From Beaufortia kweichowensis (Eukaryota > Chordata > Actinopteri > Cypriniformes > Gastromyzontidae), in contig CM032817.1 of NCBI GenBank assembly GCA_019155185.1, forward strand, positions 7,212,034-7,276,033: DNA of 64,000 nucleotides, read 5' to 3'. Shown in pieces: positions 26,440 to 38,716 of the stretch (its first letter is position 1; each line of letters starts with the position of its first letter). The notes under the pieces are model-generated. The model had not been told where the DNA came from. It ran no database searches and worked only from the letters and a program-made list of their open reading frames with translations. The translations under genes and the position numbers were made by a program.

Positions 26440-26960
26440 TGGTACATGAAAGTGTTGAGATGGTAATGATGTCATGTAATGATTTCCCCCGAGGAGATCA
26501 GATCTATCGCCAGGGGAGAGATGAGAGAAGAAAGACCTGAGAGAGAGAGTCGGCATCAGCGATTCATGCAAGCGCTTCATTCATGAAAGAAACCTGGAGC
26601 AGGAGGCCATATTAGGATGAGAACCAAATCCAAAAATGTTTCAAGGGGGAGTAAAATCAAGGGTTTGCGCACACGTGTGATATTAAACAGCTGAAAGGTA
26701 TTATTTAACAATGCCCAAAACTCAGCAACAAATTACACGGGTGTGTTAGGGAGATGGGATGGAGAAAAAACTCCCTCGATCGATTGCGTCGTCAAAAATT
26801 AATCTGCCGCCCTGCGTCTGGGATTCGCTGCCAAGGTTTGTGAGGAGTAAAGTAATAAGCACTCAGAACGTAACTACCTCTCTCCTTTCCAGGAATCTGC
26901 TTTTGGTCTCGGCAGGGACATTTTAACACAGGAAGGCAAGACATTCAGAGTAATCTAGAC
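26440..26960. promoter_or_regulatory. Candidate conserved non-coding element
   Basis: A mixed-composition block with ATGATGTCATGTAATGATTT near 26467 and AAAATTAATCTGCCGCC near 26795. There is no coding support. Inferred regulatory DNA. Confidence 0.2.
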
Positions 26961-28199
26961 CACGAACCCTTCCTGTGACAATTGGTTCGGATGACTGACG
27001 GACCCGCTGCGTTGCTTTTAGGAGCAACTATTTCGCGATCCGTCGTAAACACGATGCACGTTAAACATAATAGGTATAAAGACAGCTGGTTCGATTTAAC
27101 TACTAGCATGTCCATTTAAGCATTAGCGGCAAGAAAAGTATTAAAAGGCTAAAAACACACTCGCCGCTGAAGGTTTTTCAAAAGGTACGATGGATATTAC
27201 GCGATCCATTCTTGAGCCCAGTGTCAGTGCTAACAAAGCAGACATGTACGGCCAATAAGTGTAGCTTGTCTGTCAAGAAGGAATGGTAGTGCATCAAGTC
27301 TATGGTGACAATGCACTTTTGCCCATTTGCACCACATTAAGGGTTGCTCTCGGCAGAAAAGTGGCTTTCTGCGTTTCACCCCTTTTTACCCTAAAGTAAT
27401 GGAGCTTTTTCACAGCTCATGGAAGCTTTTGCAGGCCGTGCACTTAATGGTGTTCGGTTATCGCTTGCCTGTCCGTCTGTTCACAGAATCTTTATTTGTC
27501 TGCTATTGTTTGCATCACAATCATTTACACCACAGCATCTTTACACCAAACGCTTCTTAAGTTGACGGGTAAATCGCTGGGACATGTAACCTTCATGTTA
27601 ACATTCTCATCAAACTAAAGTAAACCCAACAGCTATTGGTTTTTACATCAGGTGTCATCTTAACAAATAAATCATCACTATCAAAGAAATCCCATTTGGC
27701 CACATTGACTAACATTGGCGTGCAGGTCGCTGAAGTTCCTTGCATTTGGAATTCAAGCAGCAATTTATTTCACCTCTAGATGAGCTTCTCCCGTGTTCCT
27801 ATGTGTTCAGAAACGGCACGGTGTGCGTAGAAGCTATTATCCTCGGTCTGTTCAATTATTGATTGGTGAGTGCCACAGGGTGAGAGAAAGCACAGAACAC
27901 GGAGACCAAATAAATCTCTGTTTGGACGTTTCGGACTGCGCCTTCAAATCCATGGACTTTCAACAGTAATGTGGATGCTAAACCACAATTACTCATCATG
28001 TCTAAAAAAAAAAAGAAATCAAAGGTTAACACACTGTTAGTTCAACATATGAAACAATTGACAACACTGTTACCGAACGTGAATGTTTGGATTCACATGA
28101 TGCTGCGACACAACTGCGTAACATGACTGACACAACCGGACCGCATCAGTTTCACTTCTATTTTGATTTAGATCTATGACTATTCCAACAAGACGTTTT

Positions 28200-28420
28200 T
28201 GACAAGGTGGATTTGAATGATATTTCTAAAATGATTGAGCTGCCAACGGGCTCCCTCAGGTCCCTCCACATTTATTTCTTTCATAAAACCGGGCAGATTT
28301 ATCCATTATTAACTCTGCTCCTCATAGCAGCCACATTTTTATGTATTGCTGAGACAGGGTTAAATGATTTTCAGTTAATTAGCTTGCCTCCAGGTTATTG
28401 ATTTTCCTTCAAAGGGCAGT
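28200..28420. promoter_or_regulatory. Candidate conserved non-coding element
   Basis: A compact non-coding block with an ordered set of AT-core words: TTTATTTCTTTCATAAAACC, TCCATTATTAACTC and TTTCAGTTAATTAGCTTGCC (28370-28389). It is clean, with no simple repeats or degeneration. It is one of the most enhancer-like stretches in the desert by eye. Confidence 0.3.
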
Positions 28421-29989
28421 ACACAGCTCCAAACACAGAACGGCCTCAGCTACGTATTACAGCTGCAGGAAGCCAAACCGATACCGTGAGACGATCCCGT
28501 TGCACCCTCACCGCAGTGTGCAACAACACTGTTTCACTACAGCTTTGAATGCAGCCGAGAGGTTTAACATAATGAGCCGTGAGTCACGCTGCCTAAGAAT
28601 GTCTGGAATCTTCCAGACAGGAGGCAGTTTGTTTGAGACACGCAAGCTGACTTACGTTAAACACTTACTGTACATTAAAGAACGCCCACACGGTAGCACT
28701 TGAAGGACAGAAATGGGTGGAAATCGTTACTGGGTAAGGAAAATTTGACCTGTTCTTTCCAAAGAAATTTTAGTTTGTCAATTGATGTCTACGTGAGAGT
28801 ATGTCGCATCAAAAAAAAAATAATTCTCAACTACGGTACATTTACTTCGAAATTTGAAAGCATTCTTTTATTTCTTTTAATGCACAATCAACACTAAAAA
28901 TCAATACCCTCTCAGATGCAGCGTAAACTGGTATTGTACGCGCAATAAAAAAATTAAGTAGTTCCTTGCAATCTAAATCATTTGAACTCTTTTCTACACT
29001 AGCAGCACAAGGACTCTGATGTGATGTGTTTGCCCAATGGGGTCATGAAACAAGAGTACTGAAGGTCTTCTACACATATAGTGAAAAACTGCGGTAGGAA
29101 TCTATACGCTTTAATCAATGCAACAATTTTGCCAAATAAATCAAATATATCTTTCTTCTACTTGACGTTTTGTATTTTGTGTGCAGGTCTTTTAATGTCA
29201 GTGTAAAGGAGCCATGAGGTTAATGCAAACCAAATTCATGCCTGACTCCCTTTTCTCCCCATCATGTACTTCTATATTTTCTATTTTTCTATCAATCACA
29301 GTGCCAAGATAGTTCAAACAATAAATACACAACATATTGACAGGATACAGCATGGCATCCTAAGATATTCGAAACAAAGCAACACCCACCAAGAGCTCCT
29401 GACTGCAATTGGTTTAAGTCAAGATGACATCACATCAACATCACCACAGAGCCATGAGACTTAAAGTACAAAAGTGCTTTTTCCCCAAATAATGATGGCT
29501 GACTTTCAGCAGAGTCTATTCTCTGCCTCATCAATGTTTCAGAGCCGAGTAATGAAGTTGAATGTCTTCTTCATGTCTCCGCACAGCTGTTATCATGCGT
29601 CTCGCATACGTGCGCGCGCACACGGCCATGCGAGGATGAATTATGGCAACACCCTCACCTGACTTCTACAGAGGTGGGCTCTCTGACAAACATAAATTAT
29701 GTTAATAGAATGAAATAAAAAACACTTTATTCCGAAGGTTTCAGTACTTTGAAATGTCAGGATGATGTAGTGCGTTACCTGCAGAGAACTCAGAAGCTTA
29801 AGTCAGAGCGCTAAAATATTAAAACAAGAAATTTGCGCACTCTCCCGAGGTGCTGGAAAGGTGCGTGAAAAATGAAGAATGAAGAACGTGTCTCCCGGGT
29901 GGAGTTTTTCCATTCGTTAATTGATCGACGCGCCAAATATAGCTCCGGAATATTGTAGATACTGAAACTTATTAAACCGAGCTTTCGTG

Positions 29990-30420
29990 AGAACAATTGC
30001 CATTAGCCTGTTTTTGTCCTGTTGCCTCAATAAAGTGCTTAGTCAATGTTATCAAAACACCAAATTATAATTATCGTCCAAATTAGCCGTTTGATTTAAA
30101 AGAAGTTGATTAACTGCCCGGGTTATTACACATGGGAGGTTATCTGGCGAGAAGCTCTCAGGAAACAGCATTTTCTTCTATTATTTCGACAGATGAAAAA
30201 CACGAAGGACGTTTGCATCCAAATTGGAAGAGGTCCCACTGCTACCTCACCGTTCTTTGTCTATAACGCGTAAGGAGCCAAGATGCTAAGCAGCTAAATT
30301 AACCTGAGATAGGATATTAATTGAACAATTCCTTTGTTGCCATGGCAAACTGACAATTGATTGGCCCTTCAACGCCTGATCCCTTTTTCTTCATTGGTGA
30401 CTCCTCAGGACGCCAAATGT
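29990..30420. promoter_or_regulatory. Candidate enhancer with paired SOX-like sites
   Basis: About 430 bases of balanced non-coding sequence. At 30324-30338 two SOX-type cores face each other (AACAAT, then CTTTGTT). A GACAATTGATTGG word follows at 30352. Several ATTA cores flank them. The motif arrangement is visible directly; enhancer function is inferred. Confidence 0.3.
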
Positions 30421-31849
30421 ATTTTCGTTAGATGATAATGCAAGAGCGCGGAAGGAACGGGAGGTGAACGGCAGGAGAGAGAGGGTGTGGAGGTTTGGCC
30501 GTGGTGTTCAATTACAGCAGCCAGGAGGATAAATCAATATCATTTAAATTGCTTATGGTAATAACCTGCGATCCAATCACTAAGATCAGCATAGGATATC
30601 TGCTGACCCCAGCCAAGTCTAACGGTCCCCTAGCTCCAATACTCAAAATCTCCTGAAACACATGTAAAGGTCACGCTTTTTGCTCTTTGAGTAGATTAGG
30701 TCAGGGCGTTACCTTATGGATAGTAATTATGCAATTCACGAATGACACGAGTTTAAATTGTTTTCTGAGCAATGCATCGTTCACAATACACCAAACGGTG
30801 CATAAGCATACCATTACTTTTACACTGTTGCACTGTTACAGAACCATATACAACCAGCTCTAATCTATCAACTACAACAATAAATGTATTAGCATCTATA
30901 TAAGCTTTTCTGCAGCAGCTGCATTGTAATATTTTAAATGCTCAATACTTTCAATTTCGAATTAATATTGATTGGCTGTCAATGTTTTATTCTTCATCAG
31001 CTGGAAAAAAAACGCTCCGTAAGTGATCCCAACAATTTTGCTGTATCGAAATTGTAAGTTGTGGTGTGGCTCCACTATTGTCTTACATTCAGATTTTTTT
31101 AACTTTGTTGTTCTTAGAAGTTTTTATAGTTTTTGGTGCACACAGGCCTTTGAAAACAATGTTAAGAAAGCTATATATATCACATTTATCTGCAAATGGC
31201 AATTAACCTTGCAAAGACTACATTTTATTTAAAATTTACTAAATATAAAATAAAATGTATTTTGAAACAATGGATAAGTTTACTGTGGTATTGTAATAGC
31301 CCTTACTTGATAAATACAATTACAGTGCCTTTACAAAATAGTTTTTATTAAAAAAACACTGCTTTTAAATTTTTTTTTAACCAAAAAACACCTTATAGCT
31401 ACATGGCTGCTGTGAATGCTGTAACTGGTTAATACAGCTACTAAAATTACACATCTAAACATCAAATATTCAAGATAAAGCACCACTTCAGTGACGTTTG
31501 GCCCACAAAGGCCATCAATTAGGTCATATGTTGAGATAAACATACTGAAATCATCCACACAGGGCATCTGCTTCAGCGACCATTTAGGCAGATTTATTTG
31601 CCCCTCCGAGAGGCCGTTTCCACGAGTTTTACCCCACATATGACTTCCTGTGTATAAACGACACTGACATGTGCAAAAGGGAAATGGAAAGCTTACTTTA
31701 ACTGCACAGTAATGGGCTTCGAGGGCAGAGAAAGGGGCAGCAATGTGAAAGGCATTAGTTAGTCCTTATTATGTTAGCATTCCACTGAGGAAAAAAGAGA
31801 TGAACAGATGATCCTGACCTGCGTTTTGTACTGTATCAGTGTTATTACG

Positions 31850-32300
31850 TGTGACCTCCGGGTCCACGATTACTTCACATAAACTCACCAGCCGTGCGAA
31901 CTGCGAAGACGAAAAATGTGTGTCGTCATTGACGAAAGGTCACGAGGCTGCGTGTTCGCGTCTTACCTCTGACCTTTTCGACGTAACTTTCTGCGAATGA
32001 CACGGAGGGGATCGGTATCCGCATTATCGCCGAGGCTCTTAATGTAACCGTCGCTTGATGTCAAGAAAACCCTCTAAAAACGTCTAGTCCAGCAGATATG
32101 GTCGGTTCTGAATTGCAAGGCTCAAACTCAAATTGATTTATATTGCGCCGCGTCGCCTACAAGTCGGATCCCGACTAAGCGTTCATTAATTTTTCAGTAC
32201 CCGTGGAGCCATTGTGTGATATAAATCTCTGCTAAACCTTGATACTGGCCCACACCATGACTTTGAAGTGCCGCCTAATTAAGCGCCTGTACAGTTAACA
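31850..32300. promoter_or_regulatory. Candidate conserved non-coding element
   Basis: Balanced sequence including AAGCGTTCATTAATTTTTCA near 32179 and GCCGCCTAATTAAGCGCC near 32270. It lies in the desert 2 kb before the mgst1 cluster. No exon was recognised. Inferred regulatory role. Confidence 0.25.
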
Positions 32301-33000
32301 AGCCGTACAATATGGCAGAGAGGAGATCTGAGAAATATATGATGTCTTTTGTAATATAGAAACAGCGTGGGAAGGATATAGCAAAGGTGCAACCAGAGCA
32401 TCTGTCTATCTGTATATATAGCACGCTATTGTCTGCGCAGATGGCATATTTAAGCATGTGTCAGTCTTGGCTACGTGTACAGACCCTTAAAGTAAATCCA
32501 TTGATGAAACAGCCTCAAGGTCCTTGAATCTTGGGTTGCCAGGTCTCCCAAAACCGAACAGAACCAACAGAGAGGCCTATATGTGGGCGGATCAGTCATT
32601 ATTGATCACAGAGCAAGGTTTAGCTGTACTTCATCTGCCCAGCTGGTAAAATGCTTGGCTTGACTGAAATATTGCACACCCTAAAGCTGGGCACAGACCC
32701 AAAACAAATGAGAAAAGTCTTTACAGGGCATATGCATGGCCAGCCGTGGTGACCTTGGGGCTAAGTAGTAGTAATTACTGTCAAAAAGAAAGGGTCTGTG
32801 TATAAAGAATGAAACGATAGATAGATAAGATGCAAAAAAACTGTCACTTATAACCTTGACAGGGAGATGAATGCAGATTCATTACAGACAGACAGAAGCT
32901 AATCAGTACACAGGTTTAATATACTACTTTACGGTTAGTCCACATTGATAAACAGCGTGCACAACTAAAATATCTAATCATTGCCCTGCTGAAAAAACAA

Positions 33001-33141
33001 TAAAAATCATTACAGAAATTAAAACTATAATGGTCTCTACTGGTAATGTGTTAGGTTGTACTGGTGGGATGTTATGGTGGATGGGAACCAATAGAATGAC
33101 ATTCAATCATAATAAGACCCAAAACACATCAAATGGTTCCA
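33001..33141 (-). repeat. Dispersed repeat, inverted relative to 60831-60990
   Basis: The reverse complement shares an ordered set of words with 60831-60990: ATGTGTTTTGGGTCTTA, then ACATCCCACCAGTA, CACATTACCAGTAGAGACC. Both copies are short and non-coding. I recall similar CATTA and CCACCAG-rich elements being frequent in cyprinid genomes. The family was not named. Confidence 0.65.
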
Positions 33142-33995
33142 CCAATAAAAATCTGTACATTTTTAATGCCTATATTTTTCTAATTAGTTAATGCATTCTT
33201 TTACTTACCTAAATGTTACTTTAACCTAGACCAGGACTAGGTTTTCTTGCTTTGCTTCGAGTGGTCAAGTTGTTCATAGCATTACAGTAGTCCAAAGCTT
33301 CTCCTAAGTGTGCAACATTACAAGGTGACTTATAGAACTGACTTTTATCTCTATTAAAAGTCTTTTTGGTTATGTAAACTTATGTAAACAAAAAAATATT
33401 TATAGTGTACCTGAATACGTTCACAAGCTATTCATAATACAATACTCTGATTAATAAGTCAAGCATTATATGTTTTAGCAGTGCTATGGGAAAATATGAT
33501 TTAACACCTACTCATTCTGTTACATGCCTGTATTTGTGTAACATTGACTAGGTATCACAATCTAAAAATACAATTAAAATGAAAACGCACAGAGGATTAT
33601 TTTGTGTATATTGTATTACAATAACTGTATAAATGTGTGTACTTACTAGACAAACATGAAAGAAACAAAAGTACATTACAGCTTTCAGATAGCGCCCTCT
33701 AGTGGGTAACACATGCACACTTTGACATCCAACTTGATGTAAAAAAAAACCCTTTAATAACACTTTGTTAACTTGCTTACAATGACCATTGAGATGACCT
33801 AAATGTTACATTGCTATTACCTTATTACCTTACCTATTAGCTATGTTAACTATTAAGAAATATTTTGCTAATTTTATCGACTCACAACTGAATTACACAA
33901 ATGCTGGCTTTTCAAAATATGCATGTCAATTATCAAAACTTTTTTTTCCCCACAAAACATATCACCTAACATTAGTGTTTTCCAAGTGATGGATA

Positions 33996-34631
33996 TTAAA
34001 GGAAAAGTGCAGTAGTGAGCACCCTATAGGCCATGGAAAAGGTAGTCAACATTCCCACAATCCAGGACAGAGCTCTACTAGGCTGGGGAAGTGCAAGCAG
34101 GTAAGCCACTGTGTGGATAAATCGTGAAGCCACAAACACCCTGAAGTGCAACAGAGCTGTGAACAGATCCGGCCCTGTGAGAGCGTACAGAAGACCGATT
34201 ACCACGAAGGGAATGATGTTCTCCAGGTCATTTTGATGGCATCTGTGATTCAAAGGCAAGAAAGAACATCAGTACCTGAATTGCAAGACTAGCGATCCAA
34301 ATCAGTTGGTACATTTACCTTCGCACTCGTTCGACATCTGGATCCTCCCTGACGCACTTCTTTCTGTCATCTGTGGTTTTAACCAAGCTGGTGTCCTCCA
34401 AGTTTGCAAAGACCTTTAGGGGAAATGCGGAGGACTCATTAAACCTATTCAGGTGTGTACAATGTAACGTGTATGACAAATTTAATTGTGCGGTAGGTAG
34501 GGTACCTTTTTTGTTAAGCGAAAATAAGCAGTGATGAGACTCATCAGAATCATTTTCAGGATGACTATGGTTGCATAAGTGGAGAAGGCCAGAAAGACCT
34601 CAGTGTCAATCATGTGCACTACATCTGCCAT
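33996..34631 (-). CDS. mgst1: Microsomal glutathione S-transferase 1, copy A
   Basis: Three coding exons on the minus strand: 34506-34631, 34319-34413 and 33996-34242. All have GT-AG boundaries and together give 155 aa, the usual MGST1 length. The product is a MAPEG-family membrane enzyme of the endoplasmic reticulum and outer mitochondrial membrane that conjugates glutathione to electrophiles and reduces lipid hydroperoxides. The protein starts MADVVHMIDTEVFLAFSTYA (first membrane helix). It has VFANLEDT at the loop, then the family signature ERVRRCHQNDLENIIPF at the second-third exon junction, followed by three more hydrophobic helices. The position equivalent to mammalian Cys49 is threonine. 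A short 5' UTR follows an acceptor CCACTGCAG (exon to 34642). Its neighbours are a broken copy and a second intact copy upstream. Confidence 0.93.
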
Positions 34632-34642
34632 CTTTATTTAAA

Positions 34643-35330
34643 CTGCAGTGGGGACAATTGATAAATAAAATGTTTAAACAATGACAAACAGTGAGCAAAC
34701 TACACAGATTTGATATATTTTACTTTTTTTTTTACTTAGGGAACCGACACACAATTAATTGTACATTTGGTTAATAAAAAAAATGCATGGTGGCCCTTTT
34801 TAATTCAGTTAATTGAGTATTAATTTTGTTTACTCTTATGAAAATGAACCAACCATGGCTTAACTATAGTAATCAATGCTTACTTACTAAAATAAAACCA
34901 TTGTAAATTTTTCCAAGGGAAATTAATAAGGTTCATGCTGCACATTGGTATTGTGCAAGAAGAACATTGTAAAGTTTACTACGATTTTACAACAAATAAA
35001 ACCAAAAACGTATTATCACTGTAGTTAAAGCAAAGTTTACTTTCGTGAAATGCATTTTGTGTGTGATCTACAGGTATGCATTGGGCTGCCTCAAGCGGTC
35101 TGTGTGGAATGTCAAAAATGTCCAAAAACATACACTAAGCGTCAACAAAACACAACAAAAACAAGTAAAAGGGGTAATTGTGAAATATAAAGTAAGATGT
35201 AAACGTGTTGGATGCGATTTCTCACCTTTTGACGCCACGCGATCAGCTCAGCGTTTGACACGGACAACTCCTGACCTTACGCGAGATGGTGGGCGTGTCC
35301 ACACGCGGGCTTTAGGTGGTTACGTAATAA
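34643..35330 (-). promoter_or_regulatory. mgst1: Upstream intron, 5' UTR exon and promoter region of mgst1 copy A
   Basis: A possible non-coding first exon ends at 35226 with the donor AAAAG then GTGAG. It could splice to the acceptor before 34642. The region above 35226 has GC-richer sequence including TTACGTAATA near 35320, a CRE-like word. Start site and exon extent are inferred. Confidence 0.4.
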
Positions 35331-35560
35331 ACAACTCAATAACTTTTTGTTTTTGTATCGTTTAACCTAAAACATAAATGACTGCAGACACGTTACAACA
35401 AATGATGATAGGACTTATAAAATATCATTTAAACACAATTTGAGAGATCAAAAAAATAATGAGAATAGATAGCAACCCTCTTCTAAATGCTGAGTCATTT
35501 TGTCAACAACTTACTGTGTTGTTTACTATGAACAACAATTACATTTAACTGCAGTGAAAA

Positions 35561-36340
35561 TTAAAGAAAAAGTGCAGTAGTGAGAACACTGAAGGCCATG
35601 GAGAAGGTAGACAACAGGGCTTTGGGATGGTGAAAACCGATCACATAAGCCACTAAACAAATCGTGAACCCACAAACACCCTAAAGTGCAACAGGGCCAT
35701 GGAGAGATCCGGGCCCATGAGAGAGTACAGAAGACACAATTACCACAAAGGGAATGATGTTCTCCAGGTCATTCTGATGGCATCTGTAGTTGAAGAGAAA
35801 AGAAAATTAAGAATCCAACTTGCCAGTATGACAGAGGTTAAACCAGTCCTATATTGTTACCTTCAGGCACGTTCTATATCAGGATTGATATAGAAAAATG
35901 TATGTAGCTAAACTGGTATCTTCCCAGATTATAAAAGTCTGTGTAACGAAACTTTTGAGATCATTTTAATAATAAAAGGTGTGCATAGAAAATGCAATTG
36001 ATAATAACAACAGGGAACTAGATGATTACTATTAAATTAACCCAAAAATATGCAAGTGCACCTGTTTTGTGATCCTGTAATATACACAATGGTGGCGCAT
36101 GTGGAGAAAGCCAGGAAAACATCGCTGTTTATCAGGTGGGCCATTTCCCCCAATAATCCTGCCAAGGCCAATATTATGCAAGCACAAAAAGAACAGAAAT
36201 AATAACTCCTCAAATGTAAAGGCATGGATCACTGTATATAAGACACCATATACTGAAGAAAGAAAACATTTGCATAAAACTTCGGTCTGTTAAACATTGT
36301 GGTCACAGTTGTCTGCTTACCTGGGTGACAATGCCTTTGA
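35561..36340 (-). pseudogene. Broken third mgst1 copy
   Basis: All parts of an mgst1 gene remain, in order on the minus strand. The first coding exon remnant (36062-36144) reads MAHLINSDVFLAFSTCATIV and then has lost about 34 bases relative to copy C, which shifts the frame. A decayed second exon lies near 35863-35948 and includes an early stop. The third exon remnant (35561-35783) has a one-base insertion after PFVVI and further deletions. A remnant of the non-coding first exon at 36315-36420 matches the one before copy C. The closest relative is copy C, so this is a tandem duplicate that decayed in place. No product is expected. Confidence 0.88.
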
Positions 36341-36966
36341 AGTGCTTGTTTAGGTTATAAACTGATAAGAAATAACCAGGAGCATGAGTTAAAGTCTAGG
36401 ACAGCTTACTTGGAATAAAACCAGAGGATTTTAATTGTTATTTTTAACCTTTTATTTTCTTCCATATCTCTATTTTTCTTCTGAGCTTGCAAAAACAACT
36501 TTTTTACTGTCAAAAATTAGTATTGCATGAATGACTTAAGAAGTTTTTAATGCACTGTAATATTGTATTATTTAACCTAATATATTATAAATAACTGCAT
36601 TTGTCACGTTAGTACTGATAAAAATACTACCTAAAATGAAAAGTCTCACTTTAACATGTGAATTTATGCTGAGTCAGTGTGTCATCAGCTCGTTGACTGT
36701 TAACAGACGTTTTTATTCAAGAACGTATCATTTTCGCCAGTGCCAACTGATAATGGTTTGAAAAGTCAGTCTGTGCAAAGGAGAGAAGAGAAACGTATGT
36801 TGATATCCTGTTATTTGTTGACCCTGCTGTATGACTGTCACTGTTCACATCAGGTCAAAATGCTTTTCAGTATATAAAAGCAAAGAGATTAAACATCACC
36901 AATGTGAATTTAAAGAACATTAATCACAAATCAAAATCTCAAAATTCGTTCATCAGTATTTTCGTT

Positions 36967-36972
36967 TTTATT
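36967..36972 (-). terminator. mgst1: Polyadenylation signal of mgst1 copy C
   Basis: AATAAA on the minus strand, about 66 bases after the copy C stop codon. Confidence 0.5.
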
Positions 36973-37037
36973 ATAAACTGCAAAGAGAAAAAACATCGCC
37001 AGAGATGACATTAAATGATACTAAACTGCAGTGGGAA

Positions 37038-37792
37038 TTAAAGGAAAAGTGCAGTAGTGAGCACGCTGTAGGCCATGGAGAAGGTAGACAACATTCCCAC
37101 AATCCAAGGCAGACCTCTGCTGGGCGGGGGAATAGCCATCACATAAGCCACTGTGAAAACAAATCGTGAACCCACAAACACCCTGAAGTGCCATAGAGCC
37201 GTGGAGAGATCCGGGCCCGTGAGAGAGTACAGAAGACCGATTACCACGAAGGGAATGATGTTCTCCATGTCATTCTGATGGCATCTGTAGTTAAAGAAAA
37301 ACAAATGGCTGTCAAGAATCCCACTTGACAGGATAAATGAGCTTAGACCAGTCCTCCGGTTTTACCTTCGTACACGTTCTACATCTGGATTGGTCTGAAG
37401 CATCTTTTTTCTTTCTTCATTGTCCTTACCCATCCCTGTGTCTTCCCAGTTTATAAAGGCCTGTGTAACAAACAAAAAGAGTTGACTTCTGGGCCTCAAA
37501 TAGACTTTATCATGACCTGTTTTCCAGTACAACCATGTTACTTGTCCCAAACAGTAATCTTGAAACAACATTGGCCTGGACTAATACTAGTATTGCAATA
37601 AGTTAAAATCAATGCACTTTCCAAACAGGTTCATTTCAATAATATACCAATAATATAATATAATAGTGTGTGCACCTTTCTGGTGATCCTGTAGTATACA
37701 GTCAGAAAGGACATGAACATCATTTTGAGGATGACAATAGTGGTGTACGTGGAAAAAGCCAGGAAAACATCGCTGTTTATCAGGTGGGCCAT
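37038..37792 (-). CDS. mgst1: Microsomal glutathione S-transferase 1, copy C
   Basis: Three coding exons: 37676-37792, 37366-37460 and 37038-37284. All have GT-AG boundaries and together give 152 aa. The exon structure and phases match copy A exactly (second exon 95 bases, third 247 bases). It starts MAHLINSDVFLAFSTYTTIV, has AFINWEDT in the cytosolic loop and the family signature ERVRRCHQNDMENIIPF, then three hydrophobic helices ending in TTALFL. It is a membrane-bound glutathione transferase and peroxidase by family. Like copy A, it has threonine where mammals have Cys49. The acceptor TTTAGCAG before the ATG places a coding-exon 5' boundary at about 37805. Confidence 0.93.
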
Positions 37793-38325
37793 TTCCCCCA
37801 AAAATCTGCTAAAGCCACCTATGGAAGCACAACAGAGAACAGAAATAATAAAACAGGCAAATATTGTATATAAGACAGTCTATATTACAGTCTGTTAAAC
37901 ATTGATGTTAAAAAGTCTCAGTGGGTTCGAGATAATAGGCGACTGTTAGAGGAAATACCTCATTACTGAACTGTAGCCTAAACAAAGCGTTTATTACGTA
38001 TGAACTTTGCGCCAATAGTCCGTTTTATTACTCATATGTCTTTGATTCTACGAGAAAACTGTATTATAAGTAAAAATTACACTGTCTTTGCTAATGCACG
38101 TTGGTTTTTAACTTCTTATAGGATGTGTATACATTTAATAGAGTACAAAAAACATCGCGCATAATCACAAGCACGCGACTGCGTTAAATACGCGCAGCCT
38201 TGTTTATTACAATGGCTTCTGCGTCGAGCGAGCGTCAGTTTTGAGCTTTGCATACTTGCATACCTTCAGATTAAAATGCATTAAAATGATTTAGATCAAC
38301 TTTTAAAAGGTTGCTGCACGCTTAC

Positions 38326-38480
38326 CTGGACGACGACGTCTTTGAAACAAACGCTTGTCAGTGAATTGACTGATAAGAAACACGAGTTAAAGTTTAGGAC
38401 AGCCTACTTGGACAAAAGCCAAAGCATTGCTCCACTCGATAGCCATTGTTTTCTTTTGTTGTTTTTCCTGTTCTGCCTGT
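38326..38480 (-). promoter_or_regulatory. mgst1: Non-coding first exon and promoter of mgst1 copy C
   Basis: The minus-strand donor CCAG then GTAAGC, with exon end 38326, follows a segment that is duplicated before the pseudogene (36315-36420). Shared words include AGTTTATAACC-type and AAGTAGGCTGTCC-like sequence. The paralogy of this non-coding segment supports it as the 5' UTR exon and promoter. The transcription start is not determined. Confidence 0.4.
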
Positions 38481-38716
38481 CTAATTCAGCATTTAAATAT
38501 ACTGGTACGTGCAAAGTCATTCAGCAACAATACAAGTCAAAAGTTAGACACAATTGACACTTAAGGTGTACATTTCAATGTTTGAAATTACTTTTGTAGA
38601 CAAAACTATAATTGTGCCAACATATTCATATCTTTAATTTAAAAAAACTTGAATAAAATATTTTTAAAATATTACTTACAAATAGTGAATCAAAATCAGC
38701 CAATAAGAGTCCATAG

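Larger units (their letters stand above)
20631..33995. other. Gene desert between lmo3 and the mgst1 cluster
   Basis: 13.4 kb without a supportable exon on either strand. It contains a SINE (21394), a repeat copy at 21070, a degenerate cyprinid repeat (22385), a TG microsatellite (25656), a dispersed repeat (33001) and several enhancer-like blocks listed separately. AT-rich segments such as 20640-21050, 25000-25600, 30780-31480 and 33150-33960 show nothing I can name. Confidence 0.7.
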
